Counted from the stretch's first letter, positions 1-12,234 are shown. The stretch is 64,000 nt of DNA from Lycium barbarum (GCF_019175385.1 NC_083340.1:20472336-20536335), one strand, 5' to 3'. The notes: generated from the letters alone by a model not told the origin. Numbers and translations are program-made.

Positions 1-1650
1 AGTTTATGTTATATAGTTACACATCAAATTAATTTTTTGACCCATATATTTTTATTTTATTTCAAAATTTGTTCTTATTAATGTTGATTGGTTATATATT
101 ACTAATAAGTTGTATGTTCAAAACACGATTAATATAACATTGTAGTTTGTGCTCTGTATCCAAAACTTTATTAAATTAATGTTTGCTATGAATACAAAGT
201 TTGCAAAATTTATGAATATTTTTTAAAAGAGAAGACTTGTTTAAAAGGAAATTATTTTCCCCTCTTTGAGACAAAACAATAGCAATATTGATAACTTGAA
301 TTTTAATTCGATTAAAATAAAGGTGTAAAATACTCTATTGTTACTTTCTGTAGATTGGACCTAAACAATACTTATTATTTTTTATCAAATTTTGATTGGG
401 ATAATTCTAAAATTAAATCAAACTTACATTGGTTCAAATTATTAAATTAATTTTATATGTTTAAAACGAAACAAAGTAGAAATTTGATTTTCTATTTAAA
501 CGAAGAACTACTATTTTTTAATTTTTGGTGAATTCTCCTGGTTTACTCTAATTTCAAGTATTCTATCTAGCTCATTTTAATTGTCATGTTATCTTTTGCA
601 CGTTTTTTAAGGAAGCGTCAATTAGAATTATAATTTGACTAATTTATCTTATTTATTATTTGATCTCCATTTAATATTATTTTTTATTTTACGACATTAA
701 TCTCTTTTCACATTTATTAGAGTAAGAATAAAAATGAAAAAGTAATTAAATTCTATCTTATTTTAAAATATAAATATTTTAAGTATATTTATTTTAGTAA
801 ACATAACAAATAAATGACATGGCGGAATAGCAAATACAAAAGTTAAATATCTAGATTAGATCTCAAGATAATATAAGAAAAGAAATTAAAGGAAATTGTA
901 TGGTTTAGCTACTTAAACTTTTGAAGAAAAGCAATAATATGGGGTTCACGTTTTTTGCTTTACAATGATTTCATTTTCTCCCACTAATGGGTTGATATGC
1001 ATATGACAATGAATCCACCATTATTGACTTAATGGGAGATACTTTGAGAATTACATGGATATTGCCTGATTTTTTAATATGGGGTCCGTGTTTTTTGCCG
1101 CACAACTGTGGATCCCCACCATAATTTTTTTTCTTTTTTACATGAGTGGGAGGTTGAGGACGATCCCATGTCCAAACCCACTCTTCTATAATATTTATAA
1201 TATAAATAATAATAAATTAATAATAAGTAGAAGCGGAATGTAATTCAATGAGGAATGGAAAAGCAAAAAGGGTGCATTTTATATTGGTGCTAGTTTACCG
1301 GGACTAACAACACTTCCGGTTCGAATTGCAAAAAAACCTTTTGCATCTATTGTCAAGCGTCTTATAGATAGTTAAGTTAACCATATGAAATATATCATCT
1401 CCTTTAATTAGATGCATCAATCACAATTAGAAAACGCCTAGGGTTTTATTACTTATTAACGTAAATTTGTATAATTAAAGTAGGTGACATATTTTATGTG
1501 GTTAACTAAACTACCTAATAGACTCTGGAGAACACACGCAAAAGGTTTTTCAAAATTCGAATCGAAAGTGTCTAATTAGAATACTTTATCATATATTCAG
1601 CTGCTCAATATTAATTACTTTTATTTTTATTATCATAATGACATTGCAAA
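1..1650. other. AT-rich intergenic DNA, no gene seen
   Basis: No open frame of convincing length or composition is seen on either strand. A pair of related segments at about 1275-1345 and 1510-1580, in opposite orientation and containing an AAAAGGTTTTT-like core, suggests the ends of a small decayed inverted-repeat element, but no target-site duplication could be fixed. Confidence 0.5.
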
Positions 1651-1698
1651 TATGAAGTTATTTTTCATAAAAAAATAATAAGGATGCGAAGTACATTA

Positions 1699-1968
1699 CT
1701 ATACGGGAGCACAATCTGGAAATTCTGAAAAGCGTGTTTTATCAACAGCCTTATCATACACACAACTATCTCTACACATTTGTATGTTCTCCGATGTAGG
1801 CATATCATCTCTTGTATAAATCCAGTAATCAATGCACGGGCAATAACAACCTGGATCTAGTGATGGAGGGTATGTCTTACAATTTACCAACGTCATAGAT
1901 AATATAAAGAAAATCACGAAAATCTGCTCCAATACCATCATTTGGTTACAAGCTATTATTTTATTCAT
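1699..1968 (-). CDS. Small secreted cysteine-rich peptide (unrecognised family)
   Basis: The frame encodes about 89 residues from the chosen Met at 1968; a longer reading starts at 2004. The first 30 residues look like a signal peptide: a basic start (MNKII), then a hydrophobic core (IFVIFFILSMTLV) and a probable cleavage near VNCKTY. The mature part of about 58 residues has six cysteines spaced CYCPC, CRDSC and a last C four residues from the end, and is acidic. I do not recognise the family; it is not an obvious defensin, thionin or proteinase inhibitor. A TATA-like TTTATATA lies at 2038-2045 on the minus strand, which would put transcription start around 2010 and so favours the Met at 1968. 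That Met, unlike the 2004 one, is also conserved in the decayed paralogue 1.6 kb away. Its role is unknown; secretion is inferred only from the leader. Confidence 0.5.
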   Translation of the reverse strand: MNKIIACNQMMVLEQIFVIFFILSMTLVNCKTYPPSLDPGCYCPCIDYWIYTRDDMPTSENIQMCRDSCVYDKAVDKTRFSEFPDCAPV

Positions 1969-2036
1969 ATTTCCTGAAAAGATAAAAAAATTATTCAGTA
2001 ACATTAAAGAGTTTCATAAGCACAATTTTCAAAAAC

Positions 2037-2045
2037 TTATATAAA
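2037..2045 (-). promoter_or_regulatory. Putative TATA box of the cysteine-rich peptide gene
   Basis: The minus strand reads TTTATATAAG about 70 bp upstream of the Met at 1968, a normal spacing for a plant TATA box with a ~40-nt leader. In DNA this AT-rich the match could be chance. Confidence 0.35.
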
Positions 2046-3340
2046 CTAGAAATATTGTATTGACATAAAGTCCATTCGTCAATATATATTATCTACTATA
2101 TTATCACTTTAATTGATTTTTTTTAATACCTCAATTGACTATTAAATGTAGGTAGATGTTACACCTAAAATATAATACTGCTTATTTCTCTCGAGATATA
2201 AAATATCGTTGCCCTCACTTCGCCAATTGTTTTGCCTTTTTTCAAAGTATAAATACAGTTTAAAATTATTAACATAATAATTTTGCTATTGCATCTGTAT
2301 GATAAATTAGAGTAAGCAATTTCTTTTCAAACACTTTCAGTTTATATGAACTTAAATAAGTCTCTCCATTACCGATAAGAGACAATGTGAACACCAAATT
2401 TCAAGTGTAAATAATGAAAATTATATACCAAATATAGAAGCATGAATATTAAGAAGCGAAGAAATGCACAAAACCAAACAAACAAATAAGACGGAGAAGT
2501 TTAAAAATGTTCTTGCTTACCTTTCTTCTAATAGCACAACAAGATATATTTTAAACTTACCTTTTGCGTAGACAATCTTGTAGCGTATAAATACAGGAAA
2601 CAATTGATAGAATATAGACATTTAATACACGTTATGGATGAGTAAATATTTTATTAATCTTAATTAAGGATCGAAAAAGCTCTTACGTTCATATGAATCA
2701 TTTGTTTGGTCCCTCTTCAACCAATGGTTTCAAAAAGAACATTAATAAAGTCTCATTAATATGAGGAAAAAACTACTAACAATTCAATAACGTCATAACT
2801 CTTCGTTAATGACCAGAAGTGACAATCTCTTTGAATCTGATCCTTGATAGCAAATACACCACACGAAGAGAAATGTCTAACGAATGAATAATTTGTCCAA
2901 AAAATTGAAAGTCAATTGTATTTTTATCTACCTATGAACTTGCATTACTATCTGAATCATATCAGTCCCTGAACTAATCTAGGTGAAGTTCAAATTTCAA
3001 TCACTTACTAAAATTGCTCTGTTTTTTGTATGATGTGTAAATTCTTACCGCTAACTAATTGTAGACATTATAAAGTTCTATGATTATTGTTGCTTTCTTA
3101 TCCGTAATTTTTCGTTCAATGAAATTACTGTTCTCTTCTTCTATTTATGTTAAGCAAAGTGAATTTCTCTTATTTTTCCTTTACATAAGCTAGGAAAATG
3201 GCCTGTTATGAGAAAGAATTATTAGTTGAACAAAATACTTAATCCTCTTCAAATAGCTAGATGTGCAATTGAGATTCTTATTGAATGATATTGCAATAAT
3301 AAAGATGCAAAATAACATTACAATTATATGATCAAAATCT
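2046..3340. other. Intergenic DNA, nothing recognised
   Basis: AT-rich sequence upstream of the peptide gene and between it and its decayed copy. No gene, terminal inverted repeats or retroelement motif could be supported. Confidence 0.5.
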
Positions 3341-3344
3341 ATAA

Positions 3345-3600
3345 ATTCTAAAAGGATGTACGATCAAGGGCCTTATCATACTCATCCTTAGGGTCACAAT
3401 GAAATTCTGGAATCGATCTTTGTCTATAAATTTTTCTAATCTATATTGGTGTAGAAATATCTTCATTTAAATTGACCCAATAATCAATGCACATGCAGTA
3501 CAACTATGTTCTACTTATGGATGGAAGTTAAAGAATAACACGCAAATCTGCCTCAGTACCATCATGTCATTACAAGCTATCAATTTATTCATATTTCCTA
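3345..3600 (-). pseudogene. Decayed paralogue of the cysteine-rich peptide gene
   Basis: The minus strand aligns by eye with the gene at 1699-1968 along its length. The start region (ATTTATTCATATTTCCT on the plus strand) and the stretch encoding the Cys-rich core are alike: LYCMCIDYW here against CYCPCIDYW there. The C-terminal part reads YDKALDRTS against YDKAVDKTR. An in-frame stop follows ISTPI, the first Cys of the CxCxC motif is lost, and the order around the CRDSC motif is disturbed, so it cannot encode the same peptide. The two copies are about 1.6 kb apart in the same orientation, which suggests a local tandem duplication followed by decay. Confidence 0.6.
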
Positions 3601-4800
3601 CAAAGATTAAATAAATGCCTTAAGAGAAAGCTCACTCGTCTGTATAGATTACCATTTCAATTGATTTAAATGAATAATGTAGGTAGATATGATATTATGC
3701 CAAAAATCACGTTGGTGTTTATGTTTTCTCTGAATTTAAGACCTTTCCGATCAGAACTATATTCTCAGAATATAAGATCGATCTTTCCGATCAAAACTAT
3801 ATATCTCAATTTTTGTTCTTAAAAATGGCATCTTAAAAGATTTTACTTGTGTCATTGCCCTCACATTGCCAACGGTAACTAACTCAAGGGACTCACCCCT
3901 TCTTTTACAGGGGTTCGATAAAAGCTTACTCGCACCGGTATTTATATTTAGTGCAGTTCAAACCATATAAGACATTAAGATCTATTAGACGTAATTTTAA
4001 GTAAATAAATTAATTTTAAAAATGAAGTAAATTATAGTAATGTAATCTTAGAAAGACTTAGGGTTGCTGTCAGCTTCCTCGTTCTTCTTTCTTTTATTTT
4101 TGATCTTCTTCTAGCGTCTGGCTAATTAATTCCAAAGCTCTTATTATTTTCAATCTTCTTCACGTCGCTTGCTTAATTCCCATAAGACAATGTACGTAAT
4201 TGAGAGTTGAGATTACGAGTATTCGAAGAATATAATTGATGGTATTACTTTTAGCAATGTATAACTCAAAAATTAATGCAAAGCATTCTTCCAAAAACTC
4301 AATGGATAGTAGATTATGGAAGACAAATTTTGCAGGTAAGCATAAGATATTACTTGTAGTTAAGCATAAGTAAAAAGAATTACAAATGTAACTACAATAA
4401 AGTTGTTAAAACATGTCTAAAGTTTCGTTTTCGGATTTAGCTTATAATATTCTCATGACGTGTAAAAAAACATATATGTACATGATAAGAGGGTATATTT
4501 ACAGAACATGACGATATTTTTCAGTTTACAAAATATATCAATAAACTTGTTACAAAATCTATACGAATTAGGTAAATTAAAAAGAAGCAAATAAAACACA
4601 TTAAATAAGGTAAGAAATCATTTTACTTATTTTATCCACTTTTCTCTCTCTATTCAAAATTTAGAGATATAGTTCCCTGATTTTATCCAAAATTTTGCTC
4701 CCTTATTTCATCCACTTTTCACTCTCATCAAAATTAAGAGATATTGTTACCTAATTTTTTTCAACTTTTACTCAAAAAGTCCATTATGGTCGGTAATTTT
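3601..4800. other. Intergenic DNA, no gene seen
   Basis: AT-rich sequence without a supportable gene. Short duplicated phrases (for example around 3735-3815, with two GATC-containing TTTCCGATCA stretches) are visible but fall into no recognised element. Confidence 0.45.
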
Positions 4801-4805
4801 TATGT

Positions 4806-5200
4806 ACAAAGTTCATACACCAAAAAACATATATGTATAATTTTCATATGCAATATGTATAACTGTATAGATTCTTATAATTTTTATATATGAAATATGT
4901 ATAAAAATTGTATGTGTATTTTGATTATTATAAAGTACATATAAATTGTATAAAATCTAATCAAAGTATGTATAAATTTTGAGAAAAATATGTATAATAA
5001 ACTTGTAATTGATACAAACAGATTCTAAACAAAGTGCATACACCAGAAAATAAATATATATTAATTTTTGTATGCAATATATATAAATTCATTATAATTT
5101 CTACCTATGAAATATGTATAAAAGTTGTTTGTATATTGTGATTATGATAAAGTACATATAAATTGTATAAAATCTGATCAAAGTATCTATAGATGATGAG
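4806..5200. repeat. Diverged tandem duplication, about 225-bp unit
   Basis: A segment beginning CAAAGTTCATACACCA near 4807 is repeated, diverged, from CAAAGTGCATACACCA near 5030. Both copies run through ATGCAATATRTATAA and AAAGTACATATAAATTG in the same order. The sequence is AT-rich and does not code. Confidence 0.6.
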
Positions 5201-6449
5201 AAAGTATACATGGTGTCTATCATAGAGGGAAAAAGAGAGAGAGAAATATTTTTAAAAAGAAGAAGAAGTTGAATGGTAAATATCTTAGAATTAAGTCAAC
5301 ATTTAAAATCAGATTTTCTTCCCTAAAAAAAGCCTAAAATCGTGGGTATCCCATTAAGCCCAAATCTGATATACTTTGTAATTTTGTTGGTATGTTTTGT
5401 AAATAAAGAAAAATAGCTTTATGTTTTGTAATACAGAGTCTTAAATATGTATTATCAGGTCAATTTCCCATAAAATTTTGCAAAGTTAAAATTTAATGGA
5501 CCAGATATTGGTTCAGTGCTACCGGCCTCTCCAATATAATTAATAAGGTTATCTTTCTTTTGCTTTATCCATATAAAGTTTGAATACGTGCATTTATTTT
5601 ATTTTTTTAATTTTCTCATGTGCCTATCAATTATCATTCTTAATTTTAGTTTTTGAGTTAGTAACATAGTCTATGAGGTGTTTGCCATAGGCTAACTTCT
5701 GCAATAGTACAGCCCTCGTTTTAAATCTTTGAAAGGAAACAAAAGGTAAAGAGATCGACAAATATTTAATGAAATAAATAAATAAAAGGTTAATATAAAT
5801 TAATTTTGCCTAACCGTCCTTCTATTATTCCAAATATGGTTGGTGTAAATCTGATATTTTTGAAACAAGGTGGTATTGATTCTACTGATAAAGAGAGATA
5901 AGTCGATATGATTCAGATTCTAATGCAAGTTCATATGCAAAAATTTATAACAAAAACAAGACTGATAAATGAATTTGCATAAACTTGATAATATACTAAT
6001 ACTTGACATGACAGTAATCAAACGAAAAATGCCACAAAATTCTTTTAGAACCTTGTGTTTTTGCTTCAAAGATAATTATATATGCAGCATTTACATTTAG
6101 GGACTATTATAGCAAAAAGAATCTTGTCTTTAATTACTTAGCCCTTTTCTTCAAGCAACTGCTCACCAGGTAATATTTAGTACCATCATTGAATCAATGT
6201 TGATTTATAGGTGGAGTTGGTTGTGCTTTATAGCAATCCAAAGGCTTTTTTGCACAACAATTAATTCTGCTTCAATGGCTTATAGCTGGTAAAGCCCCGT
6301 AAATTTCTGTAGTGAATTGGGGAAAGTTCTTGCACGGATTATTCTTCAAACGCAATTGTCTTTAATTTTTGGCCCTCATATGTGTACTCTTAAATATTTG
6401 TGCCTACTGCTCATTTAAGGAAAATATTCAGACTTGCTTCGCTCAGCTA
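5201..6449. other. Intergenic DNA, no gene seen
   Basis: No coding frame, RNA gene or bounded element could be supported in this AT-rich stretch. Confidence 0.45.
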
Positions 6450-6718
6450 CATTATTAGAAAAAGATGTTTTTCCTACCGGAATTCAATAGGAAATTTGTG
6501 CTATAAAATATGATTTTTCCACCTCATTCTCACCGAATCAATTCACTGGGAAAACGCATGGTGGGAAACAGGTTCCCACTGAAACGCTAGGAAACTTCCT
6601 ACCTTTTTCGTGTGAAAACACTATTATCTAAATTTTTCCCACCGACATTTAGTGGAAAATAGCCACTGAACATTTTTCAGCCGGAAATGAGTGGGAAAAT
6701 AGAGATTTTTTAGTAGTG
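6450..6718. mobile_element. Miniature CACTA-type element
   Basis: The right end reads TTTTTTAGTAGTG and the left end CATTATTAGAAAAAG, close to the CACTA...TAGTG termini of the CACTA superfamily. Subterminal repeats of the TTCCCACC/GGTGGGAA type recur on both strands inside, as is usual for CACTA ends. The flanking triplets are CTA and ATA, so the 3-bp target duplication is imperfect. At 269 bp it encodes nothing. Confidence 0.55.
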
Positions 6719-6774
6719 ATAAGTTTTATAACATTTATTTTCGGAAACTGAACCTTTGTCTGGCTAGGCACAAG

Positions 6775-7479
6775 TAAGGCTGGGCATAAATACCGAAAGC
6801 CAAAAAACCGAACCGAAACTTTAACAAATCGAACCAAACCGAACTAGTTTGGTTCAGTGTTTGGTGTCCACCATCAAAAAACCGAAACCGAAATAGCTGA
6901 ACTGAAGTTTGATAAAACCGAACGCGCACCGAAATTTAACACATTACCCAAAAAAAATTAAAGTAGTCCAGGTCCATTAAGTTTAAAGAAAAAAAAACTC
7001 AATTGTAATAAGTCCTCTTTTGCATTTGTATCCCTAATTTTTCACTTCAATTGAGAAAATCAAATATCCTTAACAAAGAAAGGTAACCAGGATGTCTCTT
7101 TAGATTACTGTATGTCCTTTATGTGTTTTCTTAATTATTCTTACGGTGTGTATATAACACCTAGTAATCATATATCATGATTATAGTTTTTTGTTCTTAT
7201 GTATCCTGTTTGTTTGATTTTGATTTCAATTTATTAGTTTTATGTTTTATTGCTTTTGAGAATATGAATTAGTGTCAATGGAATCGCTTCTAATATTATA
7301 TCAAAAAAAACCGAATTGAAAAAATCAAAACCGAACCGAACTTTAAAAAACCAAAATTGAAAGAACCGAAACGAACTAGTTTGGTTCGGTGTTCGGTGTC
7401 CACCTTCAAAAAACCGAACCCGAAATAGTCAAACCGAAGTTTGATAAAACCGAAACGAAAAAACGAACGCCCACCCTTA
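6775..7479. mobile_element. Non-autonomous hAT element with CCGAAC-type subterminal repeats
   Basis: A 705-bp element bounded by an exact 8-bp target duplication GGCACAAG (6767-6774 and 7480-7487). Its ends TAAGGCTGGGC and GCCCACCCTTA are inverted repeats. An 8-bp duplication and TRGGG(T)G-type ends are typical of the hAT superfamily. Both subterminal regions (about 6795-6935 and 7310-7465) are dense in ACCGAAC/GGTTCGG repeats and resemble each other as direct repeats around a unique core. Open frames here (products rich in FRFGF) come from those repeats and are not genes. Confidence 0.75.
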
Positions 7480-7624
7480 GGCACAAGTTCTGTACGAATT
7501 AAGTTATGTGGCACAAGTTGTGTAGTATTTTTTAGATTATGTTGAATATTGAAAGTTTCGTCGTATCCGACATAAGTTGTGGGACATTACTATACATTTG
7601 CCGATCAAAATCTAAACTTACGCT

Positions 7625-7740
7625 GCGACAAAAGTGTTGAAAGGTAAAAATTAAAGACCACAAATTTGAGGGACAAAAATTAAAGACAACCCCAAAATAG
7701 GGACATTTGGGCGCATGACACAATTCGGGCCCAACAAGAA
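7625..7740. repeat. Fragment related to the 49761/50391 Mutator-type ends
   Basis: The phrase AATTAAAGACCACAAATTTGAGGGACAAAAATTAAAGAC closely resembles the terminal sequences of the elements at 49761-50218 and 50391-51685. No matching opposite end was found, so this is a fragment or a badly decayed copy. Confidence 0.45.
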
Positions 7741-7770
7741 TGATAAAGATGAAATCGAGGTACGTGGGAC

Positions 7771-8071
7771 CACTAAAGAAAGTATAGAAATCGTAACAAA
7801 ATTTTTTATATTTGCCAACAACATAGTTTTATTGTTGGCAAATGATTTTTTTGTTGCCAAAAAACTTAATTTTGTTGCCATAGTGTTGATTATTGTTGCA
7901 AAAAGTACTTTTGGCAACCAAAAAAAAAAATTGTTGCACGTTGTTGCAATAACAGCCGTTGGGAAAAATTCATGCAACAATTTTTTTTTGTTGCCAGAAG
8001 TACTTTTGCGACAATAATCAATCTATGGCAACAAAAAAAAATTGTTGTCAAATATTTTTTTTCTTGTAGTG
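7771..8071. mobile_element. Miniature CACTA element
   Basis: The 301-bp element starts CACTAAAGAAA and ends TTTCTTGTAGTG, and is flanked by the triplet GAC on both sides (7768-7770 and 8072-8074), the 3-bp duplication of the CACTA superfamily. The interior is a loose palindrome built of TTGTTGCCA/TGGCAACAA repeats, the usual subterminal transposase-binding arrangement. Open frames on either strand here are a by-product of these repeats. Confidence 0.75.
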
Positions 8072-8143
8072 GACCCACACAAGGGCATATGAGTGACAAG
8101 AACTCGAGGTTAGGTTAACAAAGCTTTATGGAAGTGACTTATC

Positions 8144-8506
8144 GCCCATTTGGCCAAGCTTATTTTTTTTCCAAAAGTGTTTATTTTTTTCAATAAGCGC
8201 TTATTTAAAAAAATAAAAAATAAACAAGTAAAGTGAGCTGGTTAGCTAAGCTTTTGGGAGAAGATAAATATTTATGGGGAGTAGTAAAAGCAGTTTTTTA
8301 GAATATACAAAAAATAGCTTCGGCCCAAAAGTACTTTTGAGAAAAATACACTTGAAAGCACTTTTTAAAAGTTTGGTCAAATACAAATTGCTGCTCAAAA
8401 GTGTTTTTTTAATTAATTGTCCAAACGCAAACTGTTTTTTGCCAAAAGTACTTTTTGTTATAAGCACTTTTCAAAATAAGCTGATTTTATAAGTTTGACC
8501 AAACAT
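8144..8506. mobile_element. Probable MITE with GCCCATTTGG / CCAAAC ends
   Basis: The left end GCCCATTTGGCCAAGCTTA is roughly inverted at the right as TAAGTTTGACCAAAC. The interior is made of AAAGTACTTTT-type repeats on both strands, which generates spurious frames. It resembles the element at 16912-17097. The boundaries are approximate and no target duplication was confirmed. Confidence 0.45.
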
Positions 8507-8509
8507 ACT

Positions 8510-9700
8510 ATTAATTACGTCCGAAGACCTAGGGCCAATTAAAATTTTATCGGCATATTCAAGGTGGTCTTGTGGTGAACCCGGGCGCATACAAGAGTGG
8601 TATCATCATACGAGTACGTGAATATGTCTATTGAAAGTAGTTGAAGTGGTAAAGTGGCCAAAGGAAAGATAAAAACTAAAGTTGAAAATGTTAGTAGAAA
8701 AGAACGTCCAAGGTAACACATATGACCTGACTTTGAAAGGATGTATCTTCCAATCTATAAAAAAAATGGCCAAGGTGTTCGAATAAAACGTATAGCCCTT
8801 AGAATCTATTTTCAACAGGTTAAGCCCTTCTATAATCTGAGCTTTGTAGAGGAAGTTATGGTTATTTTATCGAAGGGTAGCACAACTGTCCAGTTCCCCT
8901 CGCGAAGCAAGCACCCTAGTGAGCGAATCTGGCATGCTGGCATAAAACTCGGGCACCTAGCGAGCAAATTGCTCTGGAGCTCGCGGCCTCACAAATCAAG
9001 TAAAGTAGCAAGCATTTTCTTCCTAGAAATATAGGCTTACGGGGAGAGAGAGACATGCATGAAAATTTTGGGCCCTTAGGGATTGTAGAGAAAAGGAATT
9101 AAGAGCCTCTAATTCATTAATACACACAAGTGTTCTTGATGCGATTTTAATTAGTTAAATTTTATTATGTGTAAGTTATAATACTTTAACAAACTCAAAT
9201 CCATATCAAACCTATCCAAGAATCTCTACAAGATTCAAACTGGGGTTCTGAACAACAAGTTAATGTTTCTACCCCATATTCAAATTTGAGTTTGAGATGA
9301 TTGTCTGAGGTAGATATAGAGATAGAATTATCCCTTGGATAAGGAATTTTGTTTGTTCTTGATGGGACCTCATGAAGTATCGTTCCTGGTGAAACTGGGG
9401 ACGGGTAGAGACAAATGCTAATGTTGGGGAATTAATGTTTCGTGCCTATCCTATTGTGTAGATTAAACTCGTGCCAATTGAATTGGAATCCAAGGAGCTA
9501 ATCTTAGCTTTAGGCCGAAGGTATATATGTTGGAGATGAGACCTTCCATAGGATCGTTTCTCCCAAATTCCATATCTTCAAAATGTAATTGTATGACTAA
9601 AATGTCATCTTAATTGTTAGTGTATAATTGTGGGCTACAAGTAATTATACGCTATTTTGGGGGATCCACCCTTTAGGGCGGAGGTGGCATGACACCCCCT
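8510..9700. other. Possible remains of a retroelement, otherwise unassigned
   Basis: Higher-GC patches (about 8890-9000 and 9340-9560) look unlike the surrounding AT-rich DNA and resemble old LTR or leader sequence in composition, but no primer site, polypurine tract or paired LTR was found. No gene can be supported. Confidence 0.25.
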
Positions 9701-10689
9701 CGATTAATAATTTTTTAATATATTTATGTTGTAATCTGCTTACTTTAGGTTAAATATTTGATCCTGCCACCCCTAATCGTAAATTAGACAAAAGTGTCAT
9801 GACTGATAGATACAAGTTTGAATTTATCTTAAACATTTTTCGACTCCCGTTTTTCTTTGCGCGTTTTACTTCGTTTGTACCAATAGTTCTCTTTTCGGCC
9901 CTCCTATTTATCACTTTACTATTTATATTGTCTTTCATCTTTTCTATTACTTTATCTGTGATCTCTAGCCAGAACACACAAATAGAAACTTCAAAATCCC
10001 TTAAATTAAGCATTTCTCTTAATCTCCAATCTGTGAGTATTTTTAAATAAAAAAACTTGGGTCTCAATGGGAATTTTGGATTGAGATCAAAATTGTTTTT
10101 TTTTTCTTTTTTTATAATTTTTTTTTTGTTTATTACTCCCTCCGTCCATGTTTACTTGTCTATATTTGACTTGGGACACTCTTAATAAGCAATAAATAAA
10201 ATGAGAAATGAATTGGAGTACTTATAATTTCAATTTAAATCACTTTACTACTTAAATTGTGATGGAAATTTCGTAAGCACTGCTTAGAAAAAACATGAAA
10301 TTTATGATTTATTTTTGAGAGCTTGTAATTTATGTAATTCTACATTTACTTATGAGGTGTATTTACCTATTGAAGAGTTTTTTTTATTATATTTCTTAGT
10401 GTGATTGGTATAATTCCCTTATTGAAGCTATTATTTTACTTGTAAAAATTCATTTTTTAATATACATATGAGATACAAGTCCCTTGGTGAAAATGTTGTT
10501 TTTACTTCTGTTGTCAATGGGTGTTAATGAATGTGATTCCTTGTTTAAGATGCTAATTATGTTCGTTTCTTGATTTTTGAGATGTAATTTTCATATTTGC
10601 AAATAAAAAAAGCTTATTAAGTTGACCCGAATAAACTAAAAAGAGATAGACTCGACCCAATTACACGTTCCTAATAAGATATACATTAA

Positions 10690-10733
10690 AAAACGGTGAC
10701 ACCCGCCACCTTTAAATCCCAAATCCGCCTCTG
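10690..10733. mobile_element. Possible right terminus of a hAT-like element
   Basis: The sequence ends AAATCCGCCTCTG, the complement of the CAGAGGCGGATTT-type terminus seen at several hAT elements here. A GGGCGGAGGTGGCATGACACC stretch near 9677-9698 could be the opposite end, giving a ~1 kb element, but the flanks do not match. A Stowaway-like CTCCCTCCGTCC end also lies at 10136-10148 between them. Confidence 0.3.
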
Positions 10734-10739
10734 GCTATC

Positions 10740-11388
10740 CATGTTTGCCTCAAACATTATGATTTAACTTATTATGTTCATATGACTTTAAACGTGTCAA
10801 ATATGTAAACGAGAATGACTCTAGTATTACGCTTTTCAGAAAAAAAAAATCAAATGACTTTATGGTTTCTCGAATTTGATGATTATGATAACTCCGGCTG
10901 CAAGACAAGCCTGTAAGCCATGACACCGATCTGGTCAAGTATCTCGTAAGACCTTACGTACCTTAGGTTCTACTTGACTTTCTTTCGAAACCTCATGACA
11001 CCTTTCATAGAGATACTTTCGGGAACAACTCTTCGCGAATTATATACTCAAGCTCCTGACTACTCTTGTTGGAATACGACTTTTGACGAGTCTGAGACCT
11101 CTCTTAAGTCTTTCTTGAATAAGCTTTTCTAAGAAGTCGTGGGCCAAGTTTGGTCTGAAAAGCTTTGCATGATTGGCTCAAACTAACTAATAGGCAATTG
11201 ATCTACATCACCAACCATAGAGTGCAATGGAATGTGTCATCTCTCTGCTCGCCTGGAAATTGCTATTTAAGCAAATTCCATCAAGCGCAACTGCCCAGCC
11301 CAACTACCGCCAAAATCAATAGTGCATGCCCTAGCCCTAAACATGTCCTCGATAACATGAATGATCCTTCCGGACTAACATTCTGCTT
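10740..11388. other. Unassigned intergenic DNA
   Basis: Moderate-GC sequence between a possible hAT end and a gypsy relic. It could be more of the same degenerate retroelement on the minus strand, but no protein motif could be read with confidence. Confidence 0.3.
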
Positions 11389-11396
11389 TCTATAAT

Positions 11397-11613
11397 CAGG
11401 GCGGATCTAGGGTCTAAAAAATTACACTGTATATATAAGGTATTTTTTTATTTTTTATGTACATATATAGATTTTGAATTTCCTAAGCACAAGAGAAGAG
11501 GTTGGTTCAGTGGTTTAGGGTGTTCAAAATTCACATTGAGGTTCCAAATTTAAATCCCAATCATTACACTTTATTTTTGAATCCCCTCAACGAAAATTCT
11601 GAATCCGCCATTG
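11397..11613. mobile_element. hAT-type MITE inserted in a gypsy relic
   Basis: A 217-bp element with ends CAGGGCGGAT and ATCCGCCATTG, flanked by a perfect 8-bp duplication TCTATAAT (11389-11396 and 11614-11621). It is non-coding and belongs to the CAGNGGCGGA group that recurs in this window. Confidence 0.8.
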
Positions 11614-11639
11614 TCTATAATGCCTTTCAAAAAGTGCAT

Positions 11640-12010
11640 AGGTAAATTATGTAAGAAAATGACGGACAAATTATTTTGTGCAGTTTGAGAATCAATCTCA
11701 AGTATAGCTATGCTTTGAGCCCCCATGTATGTGGTCTTGACTGGAAGCAAGTGTATCCACCTAGTGAGGCAGTCCATGATCACCCACATGGAGTCATATT
11801 TCTTGAAAGTCCAGGGTAAACCAAACACAAAAACCATATCAATATGTTTCCACTTCAATTTCGGTATATCAAAGTTTTTGTGCTAGTCCTCCCCGCCTTG
11901 TCTTCGACCTGTTGATGATTTAGGCACTTGGATACAAATTCGGTGTGTCCCCTCATTATATCTCTACATCTGTGTATATACATTCCATTTGAAAACACAA
12001 ACAAGTATGA
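11640..12010 (-). pseudogene. Degenerate Ty3/gypsy integrase fragment
   Basis: Read on the minus strand, two offset frames give the integrase zinc-finger end (FVSKCLNHQQVEDKAG) and then the start of the catalytic core (KWKHIDMVFVFGLP...KKYDSMWVIMDCLTR...LLPVKTTY). This is the usual order H-H-C-C finger, then D of the DDE triad, as in the intact version at 35300-35550. The second finger Cys is His, the first catalytic Asp region is altered, and the core breaks off after KTTY. It lies just downstream of the pectin acetylesterase stop codon. Confidence 0.75.
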
Positions 12011-12234
12011 AATCACTTTTATTGAGATTATCGCACTAGTTGCATAAGAATACATAGTATCTGTATAGGGCACCGCAGCATACAATTTCATGCTGTGGTA
12101 GTTTTTCCCTTATTGTGAAATAACTAATAAATCAATACACGCTTCTATCTTTCTATATTTTCTATTTCACTTTGGGAGTACTTTCTGATGATTTTCCATA
12201 TCAATCATCTCAAAGAATAACTTCTATCAATGAT

